Assembly: GCF_002934265.1 (NCBI RefSeq)
Contig: NZ_PTIX01000030.1
Span: 1-64,000, forward strand
Reading direction: 5' to 3'
Origin: Actinokineospora auranticolor
GTDB lineage: Bacteria; Actinomycetota; Actinomycetes; Mycobacteriales; Pseudonocardiaceae
DNA: 64,000 nt
Shown one piece after another: positions 50,760-59,962 of the stretch (position 1 is the stretch's first letter; every line of letters starts with the position of its first letter). A program made the translations under genes and the position numbers. The notes beneath the pieces were generated by a model. That model was not told the origin of the DNA. It searched no databases and saw only the letters and a list, made by a program, of their open reading frames with translations.

Positions 50760-51609
50760 CGGCGTGGTCCCGCATCGGGTCGGCGGCCAGCAGGCCGAGC
50801 GCGGCCTCGGAGGCGGTGTCCGGCTCGGCGCTGTAGACGAGGACGCGCTGGGCCGAGTTGTCCGGGGTGTGCAGGACCTCGAAGTGCAGCTCCAGCGGGC
50901 CCACCGCGGGGTGGGCGAAGTGCTTGGTGCCGAAGGTGCAGTTGAGCACCGGGTGGCGCGACCACAGGGCGGAGAACTCGGTGCTCTTCACGCACAGCTC
51001 CCCCACCAACTCCGCCAGGTGCCGGTCGTTCGGGTGCTGCCCGGCCAGCAGCCGCAGCGCCGCCACCGCGCGCTTGGCCTCGTGGTCCCACTCGGCGTAG
51101 AGGTCGCGGGTGTGCTCGTCGAGGAACAGCATGCGGGTCTGGTTGGGGCGCGTGGCCGGGGACGCGGGGCTGTCCGCCGCGCAGTGCCCGGCCAGCAGCC
51201 GGTGGGCCAGGGGGTTCCAGGCCAGGATGTCGCTGCGCCGGTCCAGGACGACCGCGGCGACCCCGCTCATGGCGCCGATCAGGTGGGTCAGCGCGGGCCG
51301 GGCGGACTCGGTGCGCGGCGCCGGTTTCCGCCCCTTGCGCGTCGGGCGCGCCAGGGCCCGCAGGTGACTGCTCTCGTCCTCGTTGAGCCGCAGCGCCCGC
51401 GCGATGGCGTCGAGGACGTCGTCGGAGGCGTTCTGGCTCTGCCCCTGTTCGAGGCGGGTGTAGTAGGTCGCGCTGACCCCCGCGAGCTGGGCCAGTTCCT
51501 CGCGGCGCAGACCGGGTACGCGACGGGCGCCGTACGAGGTCAACCCCACCTCGGCGGGGGTGAGGCAGGCCCGGCGGGTGCGGAGGAAAGACCCCAGTTC
51601 CGTGTCCAT
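50752..51609 (-). CDS. XRE-family regulator with MmyB/MLTR ligand-binding domain
   Basis: The 285-residue product has an HTH at residues about 5-75 (LGSFLRTRRACLTPAEVGLT, RREELAQLAGVSATYYTRLE). A MmyB/MLTR-like PAS-fold domain follows (about 105-280; VVLDRRSDILAWNPLAHRLL, HFAHPAVGPLELHFEVLHTP). MltR-like members bind a fatty-acid ligand and regulate genes encoded next to them, often an SDR. Here the SDR/TetR pair is the nearest candidate but is now separated by the IS remnant. The stop TGA (50752-50754) is provided by the right terminal repeat, so the original C-terminus may be lost by a few residues. Confidence 0.85.
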   Translation of the reverse strand: MDTELGSFLRTRRACLTPAEVGLTSYGARRVPGLRREELAQLAGVSATYYTRLEQGQSQNASDDVLDAIARALRLNEDESSHLRALARPTRKGRKPAPRTESARPALTHLIGAMSGVAAVVLDRRSDILAWNPLAHRLLAGHCAADSPASPATRPNQTRMLFLDEHTRDLYAEWDHEAKRAVAALRLLAGQHPNDRHLAELVGELCVKSTEFSALWSRHPVLNCTFGTKHFAHPAVGPLELHFEVLHTPDNSAQRVLVYSAEPDTASEAALGLLAADPMRDHAAR

Positions 51610-51723
51610 GCCACCAGTGTCACCCGCGCCGCGCGCGGCTGCCGCACCCCGTGAGTACCACCCTGCGACGACCGCGGGGTGGGCCGCCTGGTCGGCGACC
51701 CATCCCGCGCGGTTCCTCGGTGA

Positions 51724-52493
51724 CTAGGCGAAGTGCAGGTTGTCCTCGGTGAAGCCGGTGGCGATCGTCGCCTCCCCGTCCCACGGGGACGGGGTGATGC
51801 CGCGACCGTTGTGCCAGACCTTGACGTCACCGTTGGCCAGAACCGTGGCGATGTCATCCTTGCCGTCACCGTCGACGTTGGCGAAGAACAGGTTGTCCTT
51901 GCTGAAGCCAGTGGCGATCGTCGCCTCCCCGTCCCACGGGGACGGCGTGATACCGCGACCGTTGTGCCACACCTTCACGTCACCGTTGGGCATCACGGTG
52001 GCGATGTCATCCTTGCCGTCACCGTCGATGTCGGCGAAGAACAGGTTGTCCTTGGCGAAACCAGTGGCGATCGTCGCCTCGCCATCCCACGGGGATGGGG
52101 TGATACCGCGACCGTTGTGCCACACCTTCACATCACCGTTCGCCAGAACCGTGATGATGTCGTCCTTCCGGTCACCGTCGATGTCGGCGAAGAACAGGTT
52201 GTCCTTGGCGAAACCAGTGGCGATCGTCGCCTCCCCGTCCCACGGGGACGGCGTGATACCGCGACCGTTGTGCCACGCCTTCACATCACCATTCGCCAGA
52301 ACAACCGCGATGTCCTTGCGACCGTCACCATCCAAGTCCGGGCAGAACAGGTTGTCGTCGGCGAAACCGGTGGCGATGGTCGCCTCCGCGTCCCACGGCG
52401 AAGGAGTCAGACCGCGACCGTTCCGCCACGCCTTCACATCACCGTTGGGCAGCACGGTCGCGATGTCGGCCTTGCTGTCCCCGGAGAGGGACG
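51724..52493 (-). repeat. five tandem 153-bp coding repeats
   Basis: The landmark cgcgaccgtt/ccgcgaccg recurs at 51801, 51954, 52107, 52260 and 52413, exactly 153 bp (51 codons) apart. The middle copies are almost identical at the DNA level, including third codon positions. This shows recent expansion or gene conversion within the FG-GAP domain. Confidence 0.9.
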
Positions 52494-53109
52494 CGCCGGC
52501 GGGCAGCACGACGTCATCAACGATGTTGTCGTAGCGGTAGGGCCGGTAGTCGGCCCCCGAACCGAAGTAGGGGTAGGGGACCACGTGGTGTTTGGCGCCG
52601 AGGCTGCCGTTCGGACCGGACTGCTCGTAGCCCCAGTAGCTGGTGCGGCTCGCGTCGACCCACTTCTCGAACAGCACCACGTGCCGGGTGTTGTTGTCGC
52701 CCAGGGCGTCGATGAGGGCGTCGCCCGGCTTGAGGTCGTTCTTCGGGATCACCGTGCCCAGGCCGGTGAGCCCGACGGTGTTGGTACCGCCGGTGCTCCC
52801 GGCGGGCACACCCCAGGTCATCGACACGAAGCCCGAGCAGTCCTGGCGGTAGGTGCCGTACGGGGTCGGGTGGTGGGAGGTCTGGCTGTAGGGGACGCCG
52901 TTCCACGACGCCGCCCGGGCCAGCACCTCGCTCCGGGTGACTGTCGCCGTTGCCGCGAGCTGCGACTGGAGCGCGCCCGCGGCGCTGATGTTCGCCTCAC
53001 CGCCACCGGAGACCACGTCCGGCTGGGCGTGAGCGAGGCCGCCGTTCGCGATTCCAGCCAGTACCGCGAGCAGGAGGCCGGACGTCGCCAGCTTCACCTT
53101 GGTCCTCAT
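51724..53109 (-). CDS. secreted NlpC/P60-like hydrolase with five FG-GAP repeats
   Basis: The 461-residue product starts at the ATG at 53109, with AAGGGA seven bases upstream. A signal peptide covers residues about 1-29 (LATSGLLLAVLAGIANGGLA). Residues about 60-190 form an NlpC/P60-type papain-fold domain with nucleophile Cys in YRQDCSGFVSMTWG and His in NNTRHVVLFEKW, the latter inside a GDALID...HVVLF arrangement. Residues about 205-461 are five 51-residue repeats of FG-GAP/VCBS type (DIDGDGKDDIATV, NGDVKVWHNGRG), each with a Ca2+-binding DxDGDG loop; the third has DGDR instead. It is probably a secreted peptidoglycan or peptide hydrolase with a propeller-like binding module. Five 11-bp-phased repeats lie upstream. 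Confidence 0.85.
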   Translation of the reverse strand: MRTKVKLATSGLLLAVLAGIANGGLAHAQPDVVSGGGEANISAAGALQSQLAATATVTRSEVLARAASWNGVPYSQTSHHPTPYGTYRQDCSGFVSMTWGVPAGSTGGTNTVGLTGLGTVIPKNDLKPGDALIDALGDNNTRHVVLFEKWVDASRTSYWGYEQSGPNGSLGAKHHVVPYPYFGSGADYRPYRYDNIVDDVVLPAGASLSGDSKADIATVLPNGDVKAWRNGRGLTPSPWDAEATIATGFADDNLFCPDLDGDGRKDIAVVLANGDVKAWHNGRGITPSPWDGEATIATGFAKDNLFFADIDGDRKDDIITVLANGDVKVWHNGRGITPSPWDGEATIATGFAKDNLFFADIDGDGKDDIATVMPNGDVKVWHNGRGITPSPWDGEATIATGFSKDNLFFANVDGDGKDDIATVLANGDVKVWHNGRGITPSPWDGEATIATGFTEDNLHFA

Positions 53110-53174
53110 CGGAGTGTCCCTTCGTTGTTCCCGCCGCCGTGCTCGGTGGCGTGGGGACAACGTTGCCGGGGGAC

Positions 53175-53242
53175 CCTCCAGAAAACCTCCACGATCCCTC
53201 CAGGTCCGGCCGCCACCGCGGCCGAAACCTGGAGAAAACCTG
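53175..53242 (-). promoter_or_regulatory. five 11-bp-phased repeats upstream of the NlpC/P60-like gene
   Basis: On the minus strand CTGGAGG, GTGGAGG and CTGGAGG (plus-strand 53197-53203, 53186-53192, 53175-53181) are spaced exactly 11 bp. Further upstream CAGGTTT occurs twice, also 11 bp apart (53236-53242 and 53225-53231). About 8 bp follow the last heptamer before a possible -10 (caacgt). This is the layout of SARP operators, 65-135 bases before the ATG at 53109. Confidence 0.6.
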
Positions 53243-53246
53243 TAGC

Positions 53247-54863
53247 TCAGCCAAGGGGGACGCGGTCCGCTCCCGGAATCGCGGCGAGCAGCTCGGCGGT
53301 GTAGGGGTGGGCGGGCGCGGCGAGCACCCGGTCCGCTTGCCCCGATTCCACGGCCCGACCGTGGCGCATGACCAGCACCTGGTCGGCGATCTCGCGCACG
53401 ACCGCGAGGTCGTGGGTGATGAACAGGTAGGTCAGCCCGTGCTCGCTTTGCAGTCGTACCAGCAGCTCCAGGATCTGCGCCTGGACCGAGACGTCGAGCG
53501 CGGAGACCGGCTCGTCGCACACCACCAGGTCGGGGCGCAGTGCCAGGGCGCGCGCGATCGCCACGCGTTGGCGTTGTCCGCCCGACAGTTCGGCGGGCTT
53601 GCGCGCCAGGGTGGACACTGGGAGCGCCACCTGGTCCAGCAGTTCGGCCGCCCGTGCGCGGCGACCGGCCCGACTGTCGACCTTGAAGGCGCGCAGCGGT
53701 TCGGTGACGACCTCCTCGACGCTGAAGCGCGGGTTCAGGGACGCGTAGGGGTTCTGGTACACCAACTGGAACCGGCGCCGCAGCGCGCGGAGGCGACTGT
53801 CGCCCATTGTGGACAATTCGTGGCCGTCGAAGGTGACCGTGCCCGCGGTCGGGGCCTCCAGTCCCACCACCATCCGCGCGGTCGTGGTCTTGCCCGAACC
53901 CGACTCGCCGACCAGCGCCAGCGTGCGCCCCCGGGTCAGGGTGAAGGAGACGTCGTCGACGGCGCGGACCTCGCGCGGCCCCGTCCGGTTTCGACCCAGC
54001 GTGAATGTCTTGCGCAAACCCTTGACTTCCACCAGGACCTCCGGTCCCGGCTCGCGGCGCGGGCGCAGTGGTTCCCGTGCCAGGCTCGGCGCCGCCGCGA
54101 GGAGCGCGCGGGTGTAGGGCTGGGTGGGGGCGTCGAGCACCGCGGCCGTGGGTCCCTGTTCCACGACCTCGCCTTCCGACATCACCACGACGTGGGACGC
54201 GCGGTCGGCGGCGATGCCGAGGTCGTGGGTGATGAGCAGGACCGCGGTACCCGACTCCGCCGCCAGGTGGGCCAGGTGGTCGAGGATCTCGCGCTGCACG
54301 GTCACGTCCAGCGCGCTGGTCGGCTCGTCCGCGATGATCAGCCTCGGCTCCCCCGCCAGCGCGATGGCGATGAGCACGCGCTGCCGCAGTCCCCCGGACA
54401 GCTCGTGCGGGTACTGGCGCGCCCGCGCCGCCGCCTCCGCGATACCCGCGCGGCCCAGCAGCGCCACGGCCAGTTCGGGGGCCGTGCGCCGGGTCGCCAG
54501 TCCGTGGATCAGCAGGACTTCCGCGACCTGCTCCCCCACCCGCTTCACCGGGTCCAACGACACCGTCGGGTCCTGCGGCACCAGGGCGATGCCCGCGCCG
54601 CGCACCGACCGCCACTGCTTCTCCCCCAGCCGCGTCAGGTCGCGGCCGTCGAAGCGCACCGCGCCCGCCTCGATCCGGCCGCCGCGCGGCAGCAGGCCGA
54701 TGGCCGCGTGGGCGGTGGTGCTCTTGCCCGACCCGGACTCGCCGACCACGGCCACGATCTGTCCACTCTCGACGGTGAGCGAGGCCGACCGCACGGCGCG
54801 GACGACACCGGTCCGGGTGTGGTAGGACACCGCCAGGTCGCGGATCTCCAGCAGTGCGCTCAC
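53247..54863 (-). CDS. fused dual ATP-binding protein of an oligopeptide ABC importer (DppD-DppF type)
   Basis: The 538-residue protein contains two complete ABC ATPase domains. The first (about 1-255) has [36 protein letters not shown] and [17 protein letters not shown]. The second (about 270-538) has [36 protein letters not shown] and [17 protein letters not shown]. The DppD/OppD and DppF/OppF C-terminal motifs are present ([29 protein letters not shown]). The GTG start overlaps the stop of the DppC-like permease gene (GTGA). It is the last gene of the importer operon and powers peptide or nickel-chelate uptake; the exact substrate is unknown. Confidence 0.92.
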   Translation of the reverse strand: MSALLEIRDLAVSYHTRTGVVRAVRSASLTVESGQIVAVVGESGSGKSTTAHAAIGLLPRGGRIEAGAVRFDGRDLTRLGEKQWRSVRGAGIALVPQDPTVSLDPVKRVGEQVAEVLLIHGLATRRTAPELAVALLGRAGIAEAAARARQYPHELSGGLRQRVLIAIALAGEPRLIIADEPTSALDVTVQREILDHLAHLAAESGTAVLLITHDLGIAADRASHVVVMSEGEVVEQGPTAAVLDAPTQPYTRALLAAAPSLAREPLRPRREPGPEVLVEVKGLRKTFTLGRNRTGPREVRAVDDVSFTLTRGRTLALVGESGSGKTTTARMVVGLEAPTAGTVTFDGHELSTMGDSRLRALRRRFQLVYQNPYASLNPRFSVEEVVTEPLRAFKVDSRAGRRARAAELLDQVALPVSTLARKPAELSGGQRQRVAIARALALRPDLVVCDEPVSALDVSVQAQILELLVRLQSEHGLTYLFITHDLAVVREIADQVLVMRHGRAVESGQADRVLAAPAHPYTAELLAAIPGADRVPLG

Positions 54864-55687
54864 GCCTCGCCCCGTTCGTCCAGCGCCCGGGACACGCGGT
54901 TGGTGGCCAGCACGACCGCGGCCACCGTCAGTCCCGGGAACGTCGTCATCCACCACGCGGTGGCCAGGAAACCGCGACCACCCGCCACCAGCGAACCCCA
55001 CTCCGGCGTCGGCGGTGTCGCGCCGAACCCGAGGAAGCTCAACGCGGACACCTCCAGCACCGCCACGCCCAGCGTGACGGTGGCCAGCACCAGCACCGGT
55101 CCCAGCGAGTTCGGCAGCACGTGCCTGCCCAGCACGCCGCGCCACCGCACGCCGGAAGCCCGCGCGGCCTCCACGAACACACCGGTCCGCACGCGCAGCA
55201 CCTCGGACCGCATCAGGCGGGCGAAGACCGCCAGGTTCGACACACCGACCGCGATGGCCACGTTCGTGGTGCCGAAGCCGAGCGCGGTGACCAGCGCGAG
55301 CGACAGCAGGATCGACGGCACGGCCTGCAACACGTCCACGAACCGCATGACCAGCGAGTCCAACCAGCCGCCGCGGAAGCCCGCGAGCAGCCCCAGCGCC
55401 GACCCCGCGACCAGCGACACCAGCACGGCCAACAGCGTGGCCCACAACGACAGCGCGGCGCCGTGCACGACCCGGGCGAACACGTCGCGCCCGGTCTCGT
55501 CCGTGCCGAACAGGTGGGCCGCGCCCGGCCCCCGCAGCCGCTCGGCGGGCACACCGGCGATCGGGTCCTGGTCGGTGAACAGGCCAGGCGCGACGGCGGC
55601 GAGGAGGGCGAACACCAGGACGGCGTAGGAGACCAGCAACCCGGGGCTGCGCACCAGGGTTCGCGTCCGCGTGCGCGTGTCAGGCAC
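54860..55687 (-). CDS. ABC permease, DppC/OppC type
   Basis: The 275-residue membrane protein has the short N-terminal DppC segment with a first helix (PGLLVSYAVLVFALLAAVAP). The motif HLFGTDETGRDVFARVVHGA and the BPD_transp_1 domain follow, with the EAA loop EAARASGVRWRGVLGRHVLP. It begins at a GTG inside the end of the DppB-like gene (8-base overlap) and overlaps the ATPase gene by four bases. Five to six membrane helices are visible. It forms the channel with the DppB-like subunit. Confidence 0.92.
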   Translation of the reverse strand: MPDTRTRTRTLVRSPGLLVSYAVLVFALLAAVAPGLFTDQDPIAGVPAERLRGPGAAHLFGTDETGRDVFARVVHGAALSLWATLLAVLVSLVAGSALGLLAGFRGGWLDSLVMRFVDVLQAVPSILLSLALVTALGFGTTNVAIAVGVSNLAVFARLMRSEVLRVRTGVFVEAARASGVRWRGVLGRHVLPNSLGPVLVLATVTLGVAVLEVSALSFLGFGATPPTPEWGSLVAGGRGFLATAWWMTTFPGLTVAAVVLATNRVSRALDERGEA

Positions 55688-56633
55688 CGGCGGCCACCGC
55701 CTTCCGCGTGACCCGGCCCGCGAGCCGGGGGTCGAGCAGCGGGTAGATCAGGTCGACGACGAGGTTGATGGTGACGAAGAAGAACGCGGAGAGCACGATC
55801 ACCGCCTGCACCACCGGGATGTCCTGCGAGTTGACGGCGAACGCGGTGAGCCTGCCGATCCCGTCGCGGGAGAACAGCGTCTCGGTCACCACCGTGCCCG
55901 CCAGCAGGTTGCCCGCCACCACACCGACCAGTGTGAGCGCGGGCAGCGCCGCGTTGCGCAGCGCGTGTCCGAAGTGGACCCGAGCCCGGCTCGCCCCCTT
56001 CGCCAGGACGATCTCCACGTACGGCTCGGCGAGCTGCGTGCGCAGGCTCTTGGCCAGCACCTGCCCGATGATCGCGCCCGTCGGCAGCCCGATGGTGATC
56101 CCGGGCAGGATCAGCGCCGCGAACCCGTCCGTGCCCAGCGCGGGCAGCAGCCGCAGCTGGAACGAGAAGATCTGGATCAGCACCAGCCCGACCCAGAACT
56201 GCGGCAACGAGACGCCCAGCGGCGGCAGGGACAGCAGCAGGTTCCCCAGCCAGCGGTGCCGGGTGTAGGTGCCGAGGACGGCGAGACCGCCGCCGAACAG
56301 CACCGCCAGCACGAGCCCGGCGGCGGCGATCTCCAGCGTCGACGGGAGCGCGTCGAACACCAGGCCCGTGGCGTCGTCACCGGTCATGACCGACTTGCCG
56401 AAATCACCGTGGGTCGCGGCCCACAACCGCTTGCCGTACTGCACGACCAGCGGGTCGTCCAGTCCGTACTCGGCGCGGACCGCGGCCACTTCGGCGGGGG
56501 TGGCGGTGATCCCGCCCTCGGCGGCGCCGAGCCGGTTGAGCGCGGCGTCGCCGGGGAGCAGGTAGAGGATCACGAAGGACAGCGTGAACGCGGCCCAGAT
56601 CACCGCCACCGCCTGGAGCAGGCGGCGGGTCAC
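55680..56633 (-). CDS. ABC permease, DppB/OppB type
   Basis: The 317-residue membrane protein starts at the GTG at 56633 (GAGGG upstream, N-terminus TRRLLQAVAVIWAAFTLSFV). A GTG at 56648 overlapping the stop of the binding-protein gene is an alternative that would add five residues. DppB traits are the long first periplasmic loop (EYGLDDPLVVQYGKRLWAAT, GDFGKSV), the ALPSTLEIAAAGLVLAVLFG segment, the EAA-like loop VLAKGASRARVHFGHALRNA and ETLFSRDGIGRLTAFAVNSQ. It pairs with the DppC-like subunit encoded next. Confidence 0.92.
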   Translation of the reverse strand: MTRRLLQAVAVIWAAFTLSFVILYLLPGDAALNRLGAAEGGITATPAEVAAVRAEYGLDDPLVVQYGKRLWAATHGDFGKSVMTGDDATGLVFDALPSTLEIAAAGLVLAVLFGGGLAVLGTYTRHRWLGNLLLSLPPLGVSLPQFWVGLVLIQIFSFQLRLLPALGTDGFAALILPGITIGLPTGAIIGQVLAKSLRTQLAEPYVEIVLAKGASRARVHFGHALRNAALPALTLVGVVAGNLLAGTVVTETLFSRDGIGRLTAFAVNSQDIPVVQAVIVLSAFFFVTINLVVDLIYPLLDPRLAGRVTRKAVAAGA

Positions 56634-56644
56634 CCCCGCCGCCC

Positions 56645-58258
56645 TCACTCCGCGACCCAGGCGTCGTAGAGCCGCAGCCGGGAGGACGCCTCGAACTCGA
56701 GCGCGTGCGCCTTGGGCCCGAGCCCCCACACCTGGGTCAGCTCGAACACCGGGATCGAGTAGCCCTGCTCGACGATGATCCGCTGCGCCTCGGCGGCGGC
56801 GGGCTCGCGCACCGCGCGGTCGGTGGTGGCCGCCTGCTTCTCCAGCGCCGCGTCGAGCGGGTTGCCCGCGGTCAACTTGCTGCGGTTGCCCGCCTTGGTG
56901 GAGTACGTCTGGCGCAGGATGTCCGGGTCGGCGCGGGTGACGTTGAACCAGATGAAGTCGTACTCGCCGCTGAGCTGGATCTGGGTGCTCTCGGCGGTGG
57001 TCTTCAGCTCGATGCGCAGGTCGAACCCGATCTTGCGCAGCTGCTGCTGGATCAGCTCCAATGCGCTCTGGTTCTGGTTGAACACCGCGGAGAACACCAC
57101 GGCGGCCGACAGCCGCTGCCCGTCCTTGACCCGGATGCCGTCCGGCCCCGGCCGCCACCCCGCGGCGTCCAGCAACGCGCCCGCGCCCGCCGGGTCGTAG
57201 GCCAGCAGGCCCGCGAGGTCGGTGTGCAGCGGTGTGGCGGAGCCCAGGACGCTCGTGGCGGCCTTGTAGTTCTTGGTGAGGACGGTGTCGACGACCTCTT
57301 GGCGGTTGACGCCCTTGGCGACCGCCTGCCGCACCTTGGGGTCGGTCAGCACGCCGCGCGTGGTGTTGGCGGTGAGGTTGAAGACGATGCCGGGGTTGGG
57401 GCGCACGGGTTCGGTGAAGCCGTTGCCCGCGAACTGCGGCTCGTCGACCGGCTGCACGTCGGTGATCGCGTCGAGCTGGCCGCTGGCCAGCGACCCGCTG
57501 CGCACCCCGGGTTCGGGCACGATCCGGTACTCGACGCGGTCGAGGTAGGCCTCGCCGGTGTGCTTCCACAGCGGCGAACCCCAGTTGTAGCCCTTGCGCT
57601 TGACGAGCACGACCTGCTGGTTCTGCTTGTAGCTCTCGAAGACGAACGGGCCGGAGCCGATCAGCCCGTCGCCCTGGCAGCGCTGCTCCGGGGTCTTGTT
57701 GTACGCAGCGGGTGCCAGGACGCCGAGCGTCATCGTCGAGGACGCCTGGAGGAACTGGGCGCTGGGTGCGGTGAAGTCGATGCGCACGGTCCGCGGGTCG
57801 ACGACCGTGGAACCCCTGTAGGCGGCCAGGTATCCCGCCACGAGCGCGGCCTTGGGGCCCAGCGCCCTGGCGCCGTCGAAGCTCGCCTTGACCGCTGCGG
57901 CGTCGACCGGTGTGCCGTCGGAGAAGGTGGCGCCGTCGCGGAGGTGGAAGGTGAACGCGGTGGAGTCCGCGTTGACCTCCCAGCGCTCGGCCAACCACGG
58001 CTTGATGGCGCCGTCCGCCGGGTCCTGGTCGGTCAGCGAGTCGACGAGCTGGCGGCTGACGTTGAGGGACGCGTTGGTGCCCCACTGCTGCGGGTCGACG
58101 CAGTCCGGGTTGGACGAGATGCCGAGCCGGAGCGTGCCGCCCACGCGGGGTGTCCCCGCGTCGCCCCCACCACCCGCGGTGGCCTGCGCCCCGCAACCGG
58201 TGAGCAGGACCAAGGCCAGAGCGCCGAATCCGAGTGTACGTACGGGACGAGTTACCAC
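56645..58258 (-). CDS. lipoprotein solute-binding protein of the oligopeptide ABC importer
   Basis: The 537-residue product starts at the GTG at 58258 with GGAGG seven bases upstream. It has a lipoprotein signal peptide with lipobox LLTGC (Cys near residue 20). The mature protein is an SBP_bac_5 (DppA/OppA-like) protein: VGGTLRLGISSNPDCVDPQQ, AERWEVNADSTAFTFHLRDG, GDGLIGSGPFVFESYKQNQQ and DIWFNVTRAD-type segments (WFNVTRADPDILRQTY). It captures peptides or similar ligands outside the membrane for the two permeases. Being the first gene, its promoter lies in the gap after the MFS gene's terminator. A cluster of three to four helper genes follows without breaks. Confidence 0.92.
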   Translation of the reverse strand: MVTRPVRTLGFGALALVLLTGCGAQATAGGGGDAGTPRVGGTLRLGISSNPDCVDPQQWGTNASLNVSRQLVDSLTDQDPADGAIKPWLAERWEVNADSTAFTFHLRDGATFSDGTPVDAAAVKASFDGARALGPKAALVAGYLAAYRGSTVVDPRTVRIDFTAPSAQFLQASSTMTLGVLAPAAYNKTPEQRCQGDGLIGSGPFVFESYKQNQQVVLVKRKGYNWGSPLWKHTGEAYLDRVEYRIVPEPGVRSGSLASGQLDAITDVQPVDEPQFAGNGFTEPVRPNPGIVFNLTANTTRGVLTDPKVRQAVAKGVNRQEVVDTVLTKNYKAATSVLGSATPLHTDLAGLLAYDPAGAGALLDAAGWRPGPDGIRVKDGQRLSAAVVFSAVFNQNQSALELIQQQLRKIGFDLRIELKTTAESTQIQLSGEYDFIWFNVTRADPDILRQTYSTKAGNRSKLTAGNPLDAALEKQAATTDRAVREPAAAEAQRIIVEQGYSIPVFELTQVWGLGPKAHALEFEASSRLRLYDAWVAE

Positions 58259-58446
58259 GACCGAGCCTCCTGCGTGCCTGCGAACCTCGCGCTTCACGCT
58301 AACGGCTGATCCCCGGCCCACCTGCGCGTCTCACAGTGTGGATGAGATCCTGGTATTCCCCTTGCGGGGGAACAACTCCGACACTCCCAGATACTCGGAC
58401 CAGCTTCTCACATCGCGGAACATGCCAGGTTCTCGACACGGGGGCG

Positions 58447-58472
58447 GCTCCGGGCCCGCGCGGGCCCGGAGC
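58447..58472 (-). terminator. palindromic terminator after the MFS gene
   Basis: gctccgggcccgc and gcgggcccggagc form a perfect 13-bp palindrome, 10 bases beyond the stop of the minus-strand MFS gene at 58482. Confidence 0.75.
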
Positions 58473-58481
58473 ACGACGGCC

Positions 58482-59783
58482 TCAGCCCACCGGCACGCGG
58501 TCGACCGGTGTCCCCGGCGCGCGGCGGCGGTCCAGCGCACCGGACCAGAGCGCGGCGGCCAACCCGAGCACCGAGAGCCCGGCGCCGACCAGGTTCGGCG
58601 CCCGCCAGCCGAGGCCCGCGTCCACGACCACCCCGCCGAGCCACGCCCCCAGCGCGTTGCCCAGGTTGAACGCGGCGATGTTGGCCGCCGACGCCAGCGC
58701 GGGCGCGCCGTCGGCGGCGCGCATGACGCGCATCTGCAACGCGGGCACCGTGGCGAACCCCACCGTCCCGAGTAGAGCGATGGTCACCGCGGCGGTGAAC
58801 GGCGCGCCGACGGTGACGGCGAACAGGACGAGGACGACCGCGAGCAGCCCCAGCGTCGCGTACGTGGTCGGCAGCAGCGCGCGGTCGGCGGCGCGACCGC
58901 CGAGCACGTTGCCCACGCAGGACCCGACGCCGAACAGGACCAGCAGCCAGCCGACCGCACCGGCGCCGAACCCGGACACCTCGGTCATCATCGGCGCCAG
59001 GTAGGTGAACGCGGCGAACACGCCGCCGAAGCCGAAGGTCGTGACCGCCAGCGCCAACCACACGGCCGGGCGGCGGAAGACGGCGAGTTCCCTGCGCAGC
59101 CCGGTTTCCGGCCGGGGTTGGCGCGGCACCAGCAGCGCGACCCCGAGCACACCGACGACCCCCAGCGCCGACACGGCCCAGAACGTGGACCGCCAACCCA
59201 GGTGCTGGCCGAGCAGGGTGCCCATCGGCACCCCCAGCACGTTGGCCGCGGTCAACCCGCTGAACATCAGCGCGATGGCCGCCGCCTGCCGGTGCGGCGC
59301 CACCACCGCGGCGGCCACCACCGACCCGATCCCGAAGAACGCGCCGTGGCACAGGGCGGCCACCGCGCGGCCGACCATGAGCACGGGGTAGTCCGCGGCC
59401 ACCGCGCACACGACGTTGCCGAGGATGAACACCACCATCAACCCGACCAGCAAGGCCTTGCGCGGCAACCGCGCCCCCAACGCGGTCACCAACGGCGCCC
59501 CCACCACGACACTGAGCGCGTAGCCGGAGACCAAGAGTCCCGCCGACGGAATGCTGACCCCGAGGTCCAAGGCCACATCGGGCAGTAGCCCGACGATGAC
59601 GAACTCGGTGGTCCCGATCCCGAACGCCCCGATCGCCAGCGCTAGCAGAGCAGCCGACAGCGTCCTCTGCCCCGGCTCCGCCGGGGCGGCGGGATCGCCC
59701 GTCAGCCGATCTCTTCCCTCCCGATTCGGCGCGATCTCACGGTGTTTCCTGCCTCGGCGCGGCCGAGGCCATGTCACAGCCAT
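58482..59783 (-). CDS. MFS transporter, 12-helix (AraJ/Cmx-like)
   Basis: The 433-residue membrane protein has 12 predicted helices after a long polar N-terminus of about 35 residues. The start at the ATG at 59783 is uncertain, because no good ribosome-binding site is seen there; GTG at 59777 is possible. Motifs of the DHA1/AraJ-Cmx group are present: FGIGTTEFVIVGLLPDVA in helix 1, GLLVSGYALSVVVGAPLVTA (helix 2), LVGRAVAALCHGAFFGIGS (helix 4) and ANVLGVPMGTLLGQHLGWRS (antiporter motif C region). Close relatives export chloramphenicol-like drugs or sugars. It is divergent from a second MFS gene and shares its control region. Confidence 0.85.
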   Translation of the reverse strand: MAVTWPRPRRGRKHREIAPNREGRDRLTGDPAAPAEPGQRTLSAALLALAIGAFGIGTTEFVIVGLLPDVALDLGVSIPSAGLLVSGYALSVVVGAPLVTALGARLPRKALLVGLMVVFILGNVVCAVAADYPVLMVGRAVAALCHGAFFGIGSVVAAAVVAPHRQAAAIALMFSGLTAANVLGVPMGTLLGQHLGWRSTFWAVSALGVVGVLGVALLVPRQPRPETGLRRELAVFRRPAVWLALAVTTFGFGGVFAAFTYLAPMMTEVSGFGAGAVGWLLVLFGVGSCVGNVLGGRAADRALLPTTYATLGLLAVVLVLFAVTVGAPFTAAVTIALLGTVGFATVPALQMRVMRAADGAPALASAANIAAFNLGNALGAWLGGVVVDAGLGWRAPNLVGAGLSVLGLAAALWSGALDRRRAPGTPVDRVPVG

Positions 59784-59844
59784 GCCCACATGCTGTCCGC
59801 GCGACGGCGACGGGTGCCTGTCCCTGCCGGTACCAGGCACGCCA

Positions 59845-59870
59845 GTGCCAGGCAGGCAGGAGCCTGGCAC
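59845..59870. promoter_or_regulatory. TGCCAGGC palindrome in the divergent MFS region
   Basis: gtgccaggc (59845-59853) and gcctggcac (59862-59870) are perfect 9-bp arms with an 8-nt spacer. Related blocks (ccaggcac at 59833, ccaggcgggg at 59880, tgccagg at 59905) are scattered over about 75 bases between the two MFS starts. This suggests a cooperative repressor or activator site. Confidence 0.5.
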
Positions 59871-59962
59871 CCGTGGGGCCAGGCGGGGTGGGGTGCTGGC
59901 TGCCAGGTGGGCGCGGGGTGATCGTCGGTGCCGACGGATCGCTCCCCGGAAAGGACACCCCC

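Noticed and set aside
51724..52493. Regular repeats resembling a CRISPR array
   Set aside because: The period is 153 bp without unique spacers, and it is in frame within a secreted protein as FG-GAP repeats.
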